From: Allobosea sp. Leaf344
Lineage (GTDB): Bacteria > Pseudomonadota > Alphaproteobacteria > Rhizobiales > Beijerinckiaceae
Reading direction: 5' to 3'
DNA length: 64,000 nucleotides
Assembly (NCBI RefSeq): GCF_001426225.1
Contig: NZ_LMRT01000009.1
Location: forward strand, 309,594 to 373,593
Part shown: positions 1 through 7,617 of the stretch, in pieces
How positions within the stretch are numbered: position 1 is the first letter of the stretch
Layout of the letters: every line of letters starts with the position of its first letter
The notes under the pieces: model-generated
Seen by the model: only the letters and a program-made list of their open reading frames with translations
Told to the model about the DNA's origin: nothing
Databases searched by the model: none
Translations under genes and position numbers: made by a program

Positions 1-86
1 CGTCATTGCGAGCGAAGCGAAGCAACCCAGGGGGTGAGAGGCTCACCCGGCGCCGCTGGGTTGCTTCGCTTAAGCTCGCAATGACG
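1..86. repeat. Dispersed palindromic repeat (REP-like)
   Basis: Two arms of about 30 bases, starting CGTCATTGCGAGCGAAGCGA and ending with its near reverse complement, flank a central spacer of about 25 bases. The right arm has one small irregularity (CTTAAGC instead of CTTCGC). From general knowledge, sequences of this CGTCATTGCGAGCGAAG type are scattered between genes in many Hyphomicrobiales genomes. No coding sense was seen here. It sits downstream of the cold-shock gene, so it may also act as a transcript-end structure. Confidence 0.75.
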
Positions 87-190
87 GTGAGGAGCGCCAG
101 GGCGCGCGCGGGGGAGAGCAGCGGGGTTGCGCATCAGCTGGCCGAGCCCTGTCGCGTCGGGATGCCCTGACACCCCGGCGGCCGCGCATG

Positions 191-215
191 AAAAAGGCCC
201 GCGCGCCGGCGGGCC
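191..215 (-). terminator. Rho-independent terminator of the cold-shock gene
   Basis: Read on the minus strand, a 7-bp GC stem (GGCCCGC / GCGGGCC, loop of 6) is followed by a run of five T. It begins 31 bases past the stop codon of the cold-shock gene and is the clearest intrinsic terminator in the window. Confidence 0.75.
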
Positions 216-245
216 TCCTCCGCGCGGAGCCGGGGTCGCCCGGCC

Positions 246-875
246 TCAGATGAAGCTCACATCGGCCGCTTCGGGGCCCTTCTTGCCGGAACGGATGGAG
301 AAGCGCACGCGCTGCCCATCCATCGGCGGCTGCAGGCCGCTGCGGCTGAGCGAGCTGACATGCAGGAAGACGTCGGGCCCGCCGCGATCGGGCGCGATGA
401 AGCCGAAGCCGCGCTCGGTGTTGAAGAATTTCACGGCCCCGTCATAGGGCCCCTCCATCGGGCTGCTGTCGCGGCCGCCGCCGAAGCCGCCGCGGTCGCC
501 GCGATCGGCATAGCCGCCGCCACCATAGCCGCCACCGCCGAAATCATCGCGCGGCGGGCGCGGCGAGAAGGGGCGCGGGGCGCGTTCGCCGCGCGGGGCC
601 GCCTGCTGCGCCGTCGAGGCGTCGATCTCGTGAACCGCGACGACCTGCAGGCCGCGGCGGCCCTCGCCGAGATCGGCGATGATGGTGGCGCCCGGCTGCA
701 GATCCTGCTGGTCGAGCGGTCCGAGGGCGGAGACATGCAGGAAAACGTCGCCGGAGCCATCGGCGGGTGAAGCGAAACCGAACCCCTTCTCGGGGTCGAA
801 CCATTTGACCTTGGCTCCGATGTTTTCGTGGGTGACGAAGGGCTGGGCGGCGGGAGGCTTGCGGCGGTCGAACAT
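246..875 (-). CDS. Cold-shock protein with two CSD domains
   Basis: 209 residues with two cold-shock (OB-fold) domains. The first is at about residues 20-82 (VKWFDPEKGFGFASP, then DVFLHVSAL) and the second at about 145-209 (AVKFFNTERGFGFIAP, then DVFLHVSSL). Both carry the RNP1-like GFGF and RNP2-like VFLHVS motifs that stack on single-stranded nucleic acid. The linker (about 90-143) is Arg/Gly/Tyr-rich and low complexity, like RGG linkers of RNA-binding proteins. Two-domain CspA-family proteins of about 200 residues are typical of alphaproteobacteria, and RNA chaperone activity is the likely role. It stands alone and has an intrinsic terminator. Confidence 0.93.
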   Translation of the reverse strand: MFDRRKPPAAQPFVTHENIGAKVKWFDPEKGFGFASPADGSGDVFLHVSALGPLDQQDLQPGATIIADLGEGRRGLQVVAVHEIDASTAQQAAPRGERAPRPFSPRPPRDDFGGGGYGGGGYADRGDRGGFGGGRDSSPMEGPYDGAVKFFNTERGFGFIAPDRGGPDVFLHVSSLSRSGLQPPMDGQRVRFSIRSGKKGPEAADVSFI

Positions 876-1003
876 GGAGCTTCGAAAAATGCAGTGATCG
901 GAGCGGCCAATCTAGCGCAAGCCGAGCCCGGCGTCATCGGGGGCGCGGCAGGAAATTCAGCTGGCGGGCGCCGATTCGCGCGGCTGCGTCGCGAGAAGGA
1001 GCC

Positions 1004-1711
1004 CTACTCCGCGGCGGCCTCGTCGCAGCGGATCATCCGCAGCTTCTTCGGCATGTCGCCGACCGCCGGCACGAACTGCCCCGTCGCGGGATCGAGCAGC
1101 ATCAGCACGCCGGAGGCGACCGCGAAATAGGCCCCGTGCAGCTGCAGCCGCCCCTTGCTCTCGAGGATGCTGATGCAGGGGAACGTCCTGAGATTTTTGA
1201 GCGATTGCAGGATCGAGGCCAGCGCCAGGCGCTCGACGTAATCCTCGAGCATCTCGTTGCGGCCGCGGCCTCCGGTCCGCTCCGCCGCCGGCCCGATCAG
1301 GGTGATCCATTTGCCGATGAAGTCGCCGGGCGAGAGCGGCTGCTGCGCATCGTCGGCGAAGGCGCGGATGCCGCCGCAGCGGCCATGGCCCATCACCACG
1401 ATATGCTCGACCTTGAGCGCCTGCACCGCATATTCCAGCGCCGCCGAGGTGCCGTGCAGCTGGTCGTCCGGCGAGAAGGGCGGGACGAGATTGGCGACGT
1501 TGCGCACCACGAACAACTCGCCGGGGCGCGCATCGAAGATCGTCTCGGGCGCGACCCGCGAATCGCAGCAGCCGATCAGCATGATCTTGGGGGTCTGCCC
1601 GGTCTCGGCCAGTTCCTGATAGCGCTTCTGCTCGCGCGCGAAACGGTCGTCGAGGAAGGCGCGATAGCCCTCGGTCAACCGGGACGGGAAGGAAGGCGTC
1701 GGAGTGTCCAT
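1004..1711 (-). CDS. Beta-class carbonic anhydrase
   Basis: 235 residues, the usual length for a beta-carbonic anhydrase, which interconverts CO2 and bicarbonate. The zinc site is complete: Cys48, Asp50 and Arg52 in GCCDSRV, with His109 and Cys112 in MGHGRCGG. The catalytic Asp-Arg dyad is therefore present. The protein is cytosolic, with no signal peptide. It is monocistronic, or at most loosely linked to the YggT/DUF167 pair upstream. The ATG start at 1711 lacks a strong Shine-Dalgarno sequence. Confidence 0.95.
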   Translation of the reverse strand: MDTPTPSFPSRLTEGYRAFLDDRFAREQKRYQELAETGQTPKIMLIGCCDSRVAPETIFDARPGELFVVRNVANLVPPFSPDDQLHGTSAALEYAVQALKVEHIVVMGHGRCGGIRAFADDAQQPLSPGDFIGKWITLIGPAAERTGGRGRNEMLEDYVERLALASILQSLKNLRTFPCISILESKGRLQLHGAYFAVASGVLMLLDPATGQFVPAVGDMPKKLRMIRCDEAAAE

Positions 1712-1742
1712 GCGCCTGTCGAACAGGAGCGGAGCGGTTTCG

Positions 1743-2084
1743 TCAAGTCGGCGGCGCCCCGCGCGCCCGCTCAGTCGCCAGCAGCGCCTCCAGCCGCGCC
1801 CCGATCAGCAGGGGATCGCCAGCGACGGCGAGGGTCTTGATCCGCGCGCTGGCGCCCTGCACCAAGGCGATCCGCGAGCGCGGCAGGTCGAGCAGCCGCG
1901 ACATCAGCTGCAGCAGCGCGGCATTGGCCTCGCCCTCGCTCGGCGCGGCGCGCACCCGCAGCTTCAGCACGCAGCGGCCATCCGCCAGACACTCGACCCC
2001 GTCCAGCGCGTCGCGCCCGCCCCGCGGCGTCAGCCTCACCGCGATCCGCACCCCCTCCGCGGAGGCGCTCCAGGGCGAGCTCAC
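1743..2084 (-). CDS. DUF167 / YggU family protein
   Basis: 113 residues. The pattern RLTPRGGRDALDG followed by LKLRVRAAPSEGEANAAL is the DUF167 (YggU) signature. The function is unknown; solved family members are small alpha/beta proteins. It starts with GTG preceded by GAGGG at good spacing and lies 15 bases after the yggT gene, so the two form an operon. The YggT-YggU pairing is widely conserved in bacteria. Confidence 0.88.
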   Translation of the reverse strand: MSSPWSASAEGVRIAVRLTPRGGRDALDGVECLADGRCVLKLRVRAAPSEGEANAALLQLMSRLLDLPRSRIALVQGASARIKTLAVAGDPLLIGARLEALLATERARGAPPT

Positions 2085-2099
2085 CGCGCCCTCTGCGGC

Positions 2100-2390
2100 T
2101 CAGAAGGCGATCGGGTAGAGATAGAGCTGGATGATCCGCTCGATGAAGAAGATCAGCAGCAGCAGGATGATCGGCGAGATGTCGATGCCGCCGAGATTGG
2201 GCAGCATGTTGCGGATCGGCCGCAGAACCGGCTCGGTGATCTTGTAGAGGAACTCCCAGACCGAGGCGACGAATTGATTGCCGGTATTGATGACGTTGAA
2301 GGCGATCAGCCAGCTCATCACGGCGGAGGCGATCAGCAGCCATGTGTAGATGTTCAGCGCGAGCATCACCACATCGAGAACGGCACGCAT
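2100..2390 (-). CDS. YggT family membrane protein
   Basis: 96 residues with two hydrophobic segments (about residues 1-28 and 70-92) around a conserved amphipathic middle ([20 protein letters not shown]). This is the YggT architecture, and the E-P-x-L-R-P-I-R core is diagnostic. Family members have been linked to osmotic tolerance and cell-division site organisation (CcmB3/YlmG relatives), but the biochemical role is unsettled. GAGGAAG lies 5 bases before the ATG. It is first gene of a two-gene operon with the DUF167 gene. Confidence 0.9.
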   Translation of the reverse strand: MRAVLDVVMLALNIYTWLLIASAVMSWLIAFNVINTGNQFVASVWEFLYKITEPVLRPIRNMLPNLGGIDISPIILLLLIFFIERIIQLYLYPIAF

Positions 2391-2505
2391 CGATCTTCCT
2401 CATGTCGCAGCGGGTGGCGCATGACCATCCGGAAAGGCGGGAGTGGCGATCATCGCCCGGCTTCATGACAGGACGCTGAAAGTCCCGCGGCGGCACCGGA
2501 AGCGA

Positions 2506-2535
2506 TTGACATCCACGCGACGCACGGCCTAGAAG
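2506..2535 (+). promoter_or_regulatory. Sigma-70-type promoter of tRNA-Ala
   Basis: A consensus -35 box TTGACA (2506-2511) is separated by 18 bases from a weaker -10 box TAGAAG (2530-2535). Transcription would start about 5 bases before the tRNA at 2547. A perfect -35 with a degenerate -10 is common for alphaproteobacterial stable-RNA promoters. Confidence 0.6.
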
Positions 2536-2546
2536 GCCAGCGCCTT

Positions 2547-2623
<77 letters not shown>

Positions 2624-2678
2624 GGCCCTTCCCACACCCTCGCCCCTGCCCCTGCTGCCGCCGCGCCCTCCCTGCCCG

Positions 2679-3128
2679 TCAGGCCCAGCCTTCCTGGTGG
2701 TAGCGCCCGTGGGGCGTCTGCCGGCCCTGCAGGCAGCCGATCGCGACGGCGACATAGCCGATCAGCGGCTGCGGCAGCTGGTCCGGGGGGAAATAGGCGA
2801 GGCCGTCGCATTTGTCGGGTTCGAGGATCCGCGGCGTGCCGTCGACCCGGTCCGTGGTGAAGAACAGGTCGATGATCGTCAGGCTGGTGCGGCGATGCAT
2901 GGCGCAGACCAGGCGCCAGGCGGCGGGATCGACGCATAGCCCGGTCTCCTCGCGCAATTCCCGCGAGGCGGCGGCCAGCGCATCCTCGCCCGCATCGGCA
3001 TGGCCGGAGGGCAGCCCCCACTGGCCGTCGAGATAGCCGGTGTTGCGGCGGCGCTGCAGCAGGATGCTCTCGCCCGCGCGCAGCAGGCAATAGCAGGCGA
3101 GATACGGGGTCTGGCGGGGCGGTTTCAT
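2679..3128 (-). CDS. Nudix hydrolase (MutT-like)
   Basis: 149 residues from the chosen ATG at 3128. A perfect Nudix box GX5EX7REUXEEXGU lies at residues 42-64 (begins GHADAGE, ends RELREETGL) and coordinates the Mg2+ used to hydrolyse nucleoside diphosphate linkages. Residues 5-30 form the first beta strands (CYCLLRAGESILLQRRR). The substrate cannot be read from the sequence; the N-terminus resembles mutator-type and NUDT-like pyrophosphatases. The frame stays open upstream to 3314, but that extension is Arg/Ala-rich and unlike the family. Confidence 0.87.
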   Translation of the reverse strand: MKPPRQTPYLACYCLLRAGESILLQRRRNTGYLDGQWGLPSGHADAGEDALAAASRELREETGLCVDPAAWRLVCAMHRRTSLTIIDLFFTTDRVDGTPRILEPDKCDGLAYFPPDQLPQPLIGYVAVAIGCLQGRQTPHGRYHQEGWA

Positions 3129-3340
3129 CGCAATCTTGTCGGCCGCGATGGTGACATCAGCATGTCGGCCGCGCGTGATTTTTTGCGCGCCATGCGGTGT
3201 GGAGAGGCGCCGGAGCGCCTGCAGGTGCGCAGGCGCTCGCGGCAGCGCTCGGCGCTGCTTCCGCAAAACCCCTGCGCCACGCGCGCGCAATCGCATGGAT
3301 CCGCGCGCCGCCAAGGTCGGCGCGCCCGGGTCGGGAGCGC

Positions 3341-3820
3341 CTAATGGTCCAGCTCGCCCATATGCTTCTGCGTATAGAGCTCCAGCCCGATCCGGGTGAT
3401 CAGTTCGAGCTGCGTCTCGAGGAAGTCGATATGCCCTTCCTCATCCTTCATCAGATTGCGGAAGAGCTCCTCGGACGGGTAGTCATGCACCTCACGGCAA
3501 TAGGTCGAAGCTTCCTGGTAGAGCGCACGCGCCTCGATCTCGGCCTTGAGATCAGCCTCGATGACCTCCTTGACGTTCTCGCCGATCCGCAGCGCATCGA
3601 GCTTCTGCATGTTCGGGAAACCTTCGAGGAACAGGATGCGGTCGACAAAACGGTCGGCATGGACCATCTCTTCGATCGATTCCTTCTTCCAGGTCTTGGC
3701 CATGTCCTTCAGGCCCCAATTATCTAGCATCCGGTAATGGAGCCAATACTGGTTGATGGCCGTCAGTTCGGAGCGCAGCCCCCGATTCAAATATTCGATG
3801 ACTTTCTTGTCGCCCTTCAT
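3341..3820 (-). CDS. bfr: Bacterioferritin
   Basis: 159 residues, the standard length. The four-helix ferritin fold carries the ferroxidase ligands Glu18, Glu51 and His54 and the heme-binding Met52 in EEMVHAD, so this is the heme-type bacterioferritin rather than a ferritin. It stores iron as a ferric mineral in a 24-mer shell. The Shine-Dalgarno GGGAGC is well placed before the ATG. An ICE-like palindrome covers the leader just upstream, and bfd and irr lie directly upstream on the same strand, so iron-dependent control by Irr is the natural reading. Confidence 0.97.
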   Translation of the reverse strand: MKGDKKVIEYLNRGLRSELTAINQYWLHYRMLDNWGLKDMAKTWKKESIEEMVHADRFVDRILFLEGFPNMQKLDALRIGENVKEVIEADLKAEIEARALYQEASTYCREVHDYPSEELFRNLMKDEEGHIDFLETQLELITRIGLELYTQKHMGELDH

Positions 3821-3835
3821 CGGGGTCGCTCCCAG

Positions 3836-3860
3836 CTAGTTTAGAATGATCCTAAGCTAG
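3836..3860 (-). promoter_or_regulatory. ICE-like Irr operator upstream of bfr
   Basis: A 25-base imperfect palindrome: CTAG outer arms around TTTAGAATGATCCTAAG. The TTTAGAA-N3-TYCTAAR core fits the iron control element described for rhizobial Irr. It lies 16-40 bases before the bfr start codon, where binding would block initiation or elongation of transcription. The site identity is inferred from pattern only. Confidence 0.65.
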
Positions 3861-3920
3861 TGGGGGTCGAACCGAAAGGGAAGAGGGAATCTCGCTGTTC
3901 CCGACAAAAATGACGCAAGG

Positions 3921-4205
3921 TCAGGCGGCGATGTTCTGCTCGCTATCCAGCCCCTCCATCATCACGCCGATCTGCACATGGACGGCGCAGGCGATGTCGC
4001 GGCTGGCGCAGGATGCGCAATGGCTGGCGCAGGCGGCGCGGGCCTCCGCCAGGATGGCGCGAACCTGCTGGGCGCAGCGCCCGCAATCGGGGCTGCAGCC
4101 CAGGCAGCCATAGACTTCCCCCGCCGTCGAAGGCCCGGAGCCGTCCGGGGCGATCGTGCCCCTGATCTGGCTGCAGGACAGAACATTGCAGGAGCAGACG
4201 ATCAC
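3921..4205 (-). CDS. bfd: Bacterioferritin-associated ferredoxin, Cys-rich C-terminus
   Basis: 94 residues with a BFD-type [2Fe-2S] domain: CSC at residues 4-6 and CGRC at 41-44 supply the four ligands. Bfd reduces the heme of bacterioferritin to release stored iron. Unlike the 64-residue E. coli protein, this one has a 35-residue tail with four more cysteines (59, 63, 66, 73). Cys11, Cys34 and Cys37 bring the total to eleven. It begins with GTG that overlaps the irr stop by four bases (GTGA), so the two are translationally coupled. Confidence 0.88.
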   Translation of the reverse strand: MIVCSCNVLSCSQIRGTIAPDGSGPSTAGEVYGCLGCSPDCGRCAQQVRAILAEARAACASHCASCASRDIACAVHVQIGVMMEGLDSEQNIAA

Positions 4206-4735
4206 GCGTGCTGCCCCCCGGCGACCTTCTTGACGACCTCCCCGCCATCCGCGCGGCGCAGGCGCACGATCACCTCGACCGAGGCGATCACCATCCCCTC
4301 CGGCGCCTCCGGCAGCCCCGCCACCTGGATGGTCGAGCCCGGGATGTCGACGACGGATTCATCATCCTCATTGTAGAAATGATGATGCTCCGAGACATTG
4401 GTGTCGAAGAAGGTCTTGGGGCCGGAGACCGAGACCTGGCGCAGCAGCCCGGCCTCGGAAAACTGGCGCAGCGTGTTGTAGACGGTGGCCAGCGAAAGCG
4501 GCTCGCGAGCGCGCAGCGCCTCTTCATACAGCATTTCGGCGCTGACATGCCGGTCGCCCTTGGCGAAGAGCAGCCAGCCCAGCGCCATGCGCTGCCGCGT
4601 CGGCCGCAGCCCCGCCAGCCGCAGCCGGGTCCGCACCGCGCTGATCGGGCAGGAGGACGGGCTCTTCTGCGGCCAGGGGATGTGGTCCGCGGGGGTGACG
4701 GCTCGGCTGAAGTCCTTGATGGACGAAACGGTCAT
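4202..4735 (-). CDS. irr: Irr, Fur-family iron response regulator
   Basis: 177 residues. The Fur-family winged helix is at about 35-105 (GLRPTRQRMALG; SLATVYNTLRQFSEAGLL), followed by a dimerisation/metal domain with three consecutive histidines (117-119, EHHHFYNEDD), the hallmark of Irr. Irr represses or activates iron and heme genes when iron is low and is destabilised by heme. The N-terminal GCPWHD-type heme motif of Bradyrhizobium Irr is absent, although a Cys-Pro pair (29-30) occurs. A perfect TTTAGA-type palindrome precedes the gene, suggesting autoregulation. Operon partner is bfd. Confidence 0.93.
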   Translation of the reverse strand: MTVSSIKDFSRAVTPADHIPWPQKSPSSCPISAVRTRLRLAGLRPTRQRMALGWLLFAKGDRHVSAEMLYEEALRAREPLSLATVYNTLRQFSEAGLLRQVSVSGPKTFFDTNVSEHHHFYNEDDESVVDIPGSTIQVAGLPEAPEGMVIASVEVIVRLRRADGGEVVKKVAGGQHA

Positions 4736-4773
4736 TGCAAGCGCCTTCCAACTAGCTCCGGTGACCCGGCCCG

Positions 4774-4796
4774 TAGTTTAGAAAACATCTAAACTA
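4774..4796 (-). promoter_or_regulatory. ICE-like Irr operator upstream of irr-bfd
   Basis: A perfect 9-bp inverted repeat TAGTTTAGA / TCTAAACTA with a 5-base spacer, 39 bases before the irr ATG. The same TTTAGA-type core is found upstream of bfr. The surroundings are AT-rich for this genome, and on the minus strand a TTGACT hexamer (4835-4840) lies about 40 bases further upstream, so the palindrome would sit at or just downstream of the promoter. Confidence 0.75.
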
Positions 4797-4974
4797 CTGA
4801 TATTGCTATCATAATTGCCCCAAAGCCCGGGATGAGTCAATCGCTCCCGCCGAGCGCGGGCCGAGGGGGACGCCATGCCGCAGGCGCATCGCGCGGCGCA
4901 TGGCTCGCTCCCGACCCCGCAGGAATGCGAGGGATCGCTGGTATCTCAGGGGCGGGACCGGTCGTCGAGGCCGG

Positions 4975-5901
4975 TCAATCCGCGTGGACGCCCAGCGCCA
5001 TCCGCGCCCGGACGCGCTCGCGATGCGCGATATAGAGCCCCGACGCGGCGATCACGACGGCGCCGACCACGACCCAGACATCCGGCAGCACCGAGAAAAG
5101 GATGAAGCCGAACAGCGACGCGAAGAGCAACTGCGCATAGGAGAAGGGCGCCAGCACCGAGGCGTCGGCATAGCGGAAGGCGGCGATCACCATCCAGTGA
5201 CCGATCGTCGAGAAGACCCCGATCAGGATCCCCAGCATCACGGTCTGGCCGGTCAGCGCCTGCCAGGACAGCGGCTGCAGCAGGCTGACGATGACGAGCC
5301 CGATCAGCGCGGAATAGGTCAGCGTGGTCAGCGGGCTCTCGGTGTTGCTCATCAGCCGGGTGACGATCAGCCCGCAGGCCCAGGCCAGCGCCGAGGCCAC
5401 GGGCAGCAGCGAGGCCGGCTGGAAGGCCGCGCCGCCCGGCCTGACCACGATCAGCACGCCGGCGAGCCCGACCAGCGTCGCGGTCCAGCGCCGCCAGCCC
5501 ACCTTCTCGCCGAGCAGCGGGATCGACAGGGCCGTGACGAAGAGCGGCGTGACGAAGCTCGTCGCCACCGCATCGGCGATCGGCAGGTATTTCAGCGACA
5601 TCACGAACAGGATCGAGGCCATCGCCACGCACAGCCCGCGCAAGAACTGCAGCACCGGGCGGCTCGTCCGCAACCGCGCCAGCCCGCCGGCCCGCCAGAC
5701 CAGCAGCAGCATGATCACGGCGAAGGACACATAGCGCAGCCAGGTGATCTGCAGCGCGGGGACGTGCCCGGCCAGGAATTTCGAGGTGATGTCGGCGGTC
5801 GACAGGAAGATGGTGGAGAGCAGGGTCAGCCCGATCCCGCGCAGCGGCGCATCCCGCCGCAGCGACGCCGGCAAAGCATCGCGGGGTGTGTCGGGAGGCA
5901 T
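4975..5901 (-). CDS. EamA/DMT-family transporter
   Basis: 308 residues from the ATG at 5901; an in-frame TTG ten codons upstream is the alternative. About ten transmembrane helices are arranged as two EamA repeats (about 25-150 and 175-300). Typical features include LSTADITSKFLAG in helix 1 and PLFVTALSIPLLGEKVGW at the end of the first repeat. Members export amino acids or other small metabolites across the inner membrane; the substrate cannot be told. The gene stands alone between the irr promoter region and asd. Confidence 0.88.
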   Translation of the reverse strand: MPPDTPRDALPASLRRDAPLRGIGLTLLSTIFLSTADITSKFLAGHVPALQITWLRYVSFAVIMLLLVWRAGGLARLRTSRPVLQFLRGLCVAMASILFVMSLKYLPIADAVATSFVTPLFVTALSIPLLGEKVGWRRWTATLVGLAGVLIVVRPGGAAFQPASLLPVASALAWACGLIVTRLMSNTESPLTTLTYSALIGLVIVSLLQPLSWQALTGQTVMLGILIGVFSTIGHWMVIAAFRYADASVLAPFSYAQLLFASLFGFILFSVLPDVWVVVGAVVIAASGLYIAHRERVRARMALGVHAD

Positions 5902-6119
5902 GGTTGGATCGGGACGGATCAGATCTGGCAAGCGACCGCTACGGCTGGAGATGCGGGCGAGCTTAATCGATAACCGCCGAACCCGTCGCGCAAAACCGGA
6001 ACGGCCCGCATGCAGCGATCGTCGATGGCACGATCGATGCGGGCGGGCCGCGCCGTAGCGCCGGCGGCGGGGAGCTCGGTTCTGGGCTCCGCCGCTTCGC
6101 CGGCTTCAGAGGCGTCGAA

Positions 6120-6135
6120 GCGGGCGAAAGCCCGC
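6120..6135 (-). terminator. Hairpin after asd
   Basis: A perfect 6-bp stem GCGGGC / GCCCGC with a 4-base loop lies 15 bases past the asd stop codon. There is no T-run, only TTCGACG, so this is a weak intrinsic terminator or a transcript-end stabiliser. Confidence 0.35.
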
Positions 6136-6149
6136 CGGTCACGGGCCGA

Positions 6150-7184
6150 TCAGGCGGCCTGCTTGCGCGGCTGGATCAGCTTGCGGTTCATCAGAACCTC
6201 CGCGATCTGCACGGCGTTCAGCGCCGCGCCCTTGCGCAGATTGTCGGAGACGCACCAGAAGGCGAGGCCGTTCTCCACCGTGTTGTCCTCGCGGATGCGC
6301 GAGATATAGGTCGCGTCCTCGCCGGCCGCTTCATGCGGGGTGATGTAGCCGCCGGGCTCGTGCTTGTCGACGACCAGGATCCCGGGCGCCGCACGCAGCA
6401 CCTCGCGCGCCTCCTCGACGGTCACCGGCTTCTCGCATTCGATGTTGACGCTCTCGGAATGGCCGATGAAGACCGGCACGCGCACGCAGGTCGCGGTCAG
6501 CTTGATCTTCGGATCCAGGATCTTCTTGGTCTCCGCCATCATCTTCCATTCTTCCTTGGTGAACCCGTCCTCCATGAAGACGTCGATATGCGGGATCAGG
6601 TTGAAGGAGATGCGCTTGGGGAACTTCTTGGTGACGATCTCGCCGGCCGAGAAGACCGAGCGGGTCTGGTTGAACAGCTCGTCCATCCCGTCCTTGCCGG
6701 CGCCGGAGACCGATTGATAGGTCGAGACGACCACGCGCTTGACGCCGAAGCGGTCATGCAGCGGCTTCAGCGCCACCACCAGCTGCGCGGTCGAGCAATT
6801 CGGATTGGCGATGATGTTCATCTTGCTGAAGCCGGCAGCGGCGGCGGCATTCACCTCGGGCACGATCAGCGGCACGTCGGGATGCATCCGCCAGGCCGAG
6901 GAATTATCGATGACGACGGCGCCCTGCTGGCCGATGCGGGGCGACCATTCCTTGGAAATCTCGCCGCCGGCCGACATCAGGCAGATATCGGTGTCCGAGA
7001 AATCATAATGCTCGAGCGCCTTGCACTTCAGCGTCCTGTCGCCGAAGGACACCTCGGTGCCGATCGAGCGCGAGGACGCCAGCGCCACGACTTCGCTGAC
7101 CGGGAAGGCGCGCTCCGCCAGGATATCGAGCATCTCGCGGCCCACATTTCCCGTGGCGCCGACAATCGCGACCTTGAAGCCCAT
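6150..7184 (-). CDS. asd: Aspartate-semialdehyde dehydrogenase
   Basis: 344 residues. It makes L-aspartate-4-semialdehyde from aspartyl phosphate with NADPH, the branch point to lysine/diaminopimelate, threonine and methionine. The NADP Rossmann motif VAIVGATGNVG is at residues 5-15, the catalytic cysteine is Cys130 in ANPNCSTAQ, and substrate-binding residues are in the HSESVN region. Two in-frame ATGs lie two codons apart. The inner one (7184) is chosen because AAGGA sits 8 bases before it, against only 2 bases for the outer. It is monocistronic. Confidence 0.96.
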   Translation of the reverse strand: MGFKVAIVGATGNVGREMLDILAERAFPVSEVVALASSRSIGTEVSFGDRTLKCKALEHYDFSDTDICLMSAGGEISKEWSPRIGQQGAVVIDNSSAWRMHPDVPLIVPEVNAAAAAGFSKMNIIANPNCSTAQLVVALKPLHDRFGVKRVVVSTYQSVSGAGKDGMDELFNQTRSVFSAGEIVTKKFPKRISFNLIPHIDVFMEDGFTKEEWKMMAETKKILDPKIKLTATCVRVPVFIGHSESVNIECEKPVTVEEAREVLRAAPGILVVDKHEPGGYITPHEAAGEDATYISRIREDNTVENGLAFWCVSDNLRKGAALNAVQIAEVLMNRKLIQPRKQAA

Positions 7185-7617
7185 GATCATGTTCCTTTGG
7201 ATAGCCGGTTGGTCTCCCCCGGGGCGCCTGCCGCCTCACTGGGAGAGGCGGTCCGGCATCAGCCCCCGCCGGGGGGGAGGGCCCGGAACCGAGGCGACAG
7301 CGTCAGCGCGGCGTCCGGACGGTGCCGGTCGCCGTTTTGGTCGTGCGTTTCGTCGTCAGACCGAAGATCACAGGGCCAATTCCCGCAGGGCTGGGAGCAG
7401 TCGCGCCGAAAGACTGCCGCAGGGCCATCTTTCGTCCCCCTCAGAACACCCAAGCCGGGAAAAAGTCAATCTCCCGCCGCCCGGCGCCGCCGTTAACCCT
7501 GCCTGATTACCGGCGATTCACGCTGTCTCGCGATTGGCTGCGCCCGGTAACCGGACAGGAGCCTCCCCGCCCGAGACTGCCGCCCGAGGCACCCCCTCCC
7601 GAGCGACCGGGGGCGCC
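7185..7617. other. Intergenic stretch upstream of asd
   Basis: 433 bases between the divergent asd and the next gene. It holds the asd ribosome-binding site and presumably both promoters. Around 7235-7290 it contains C/G-run sequence similar to the GGGAGAGG-type intergenic repeats common in such genomes. I found no convincing small gene, tRNA or perfect palindrome. Confidence 0.5.
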
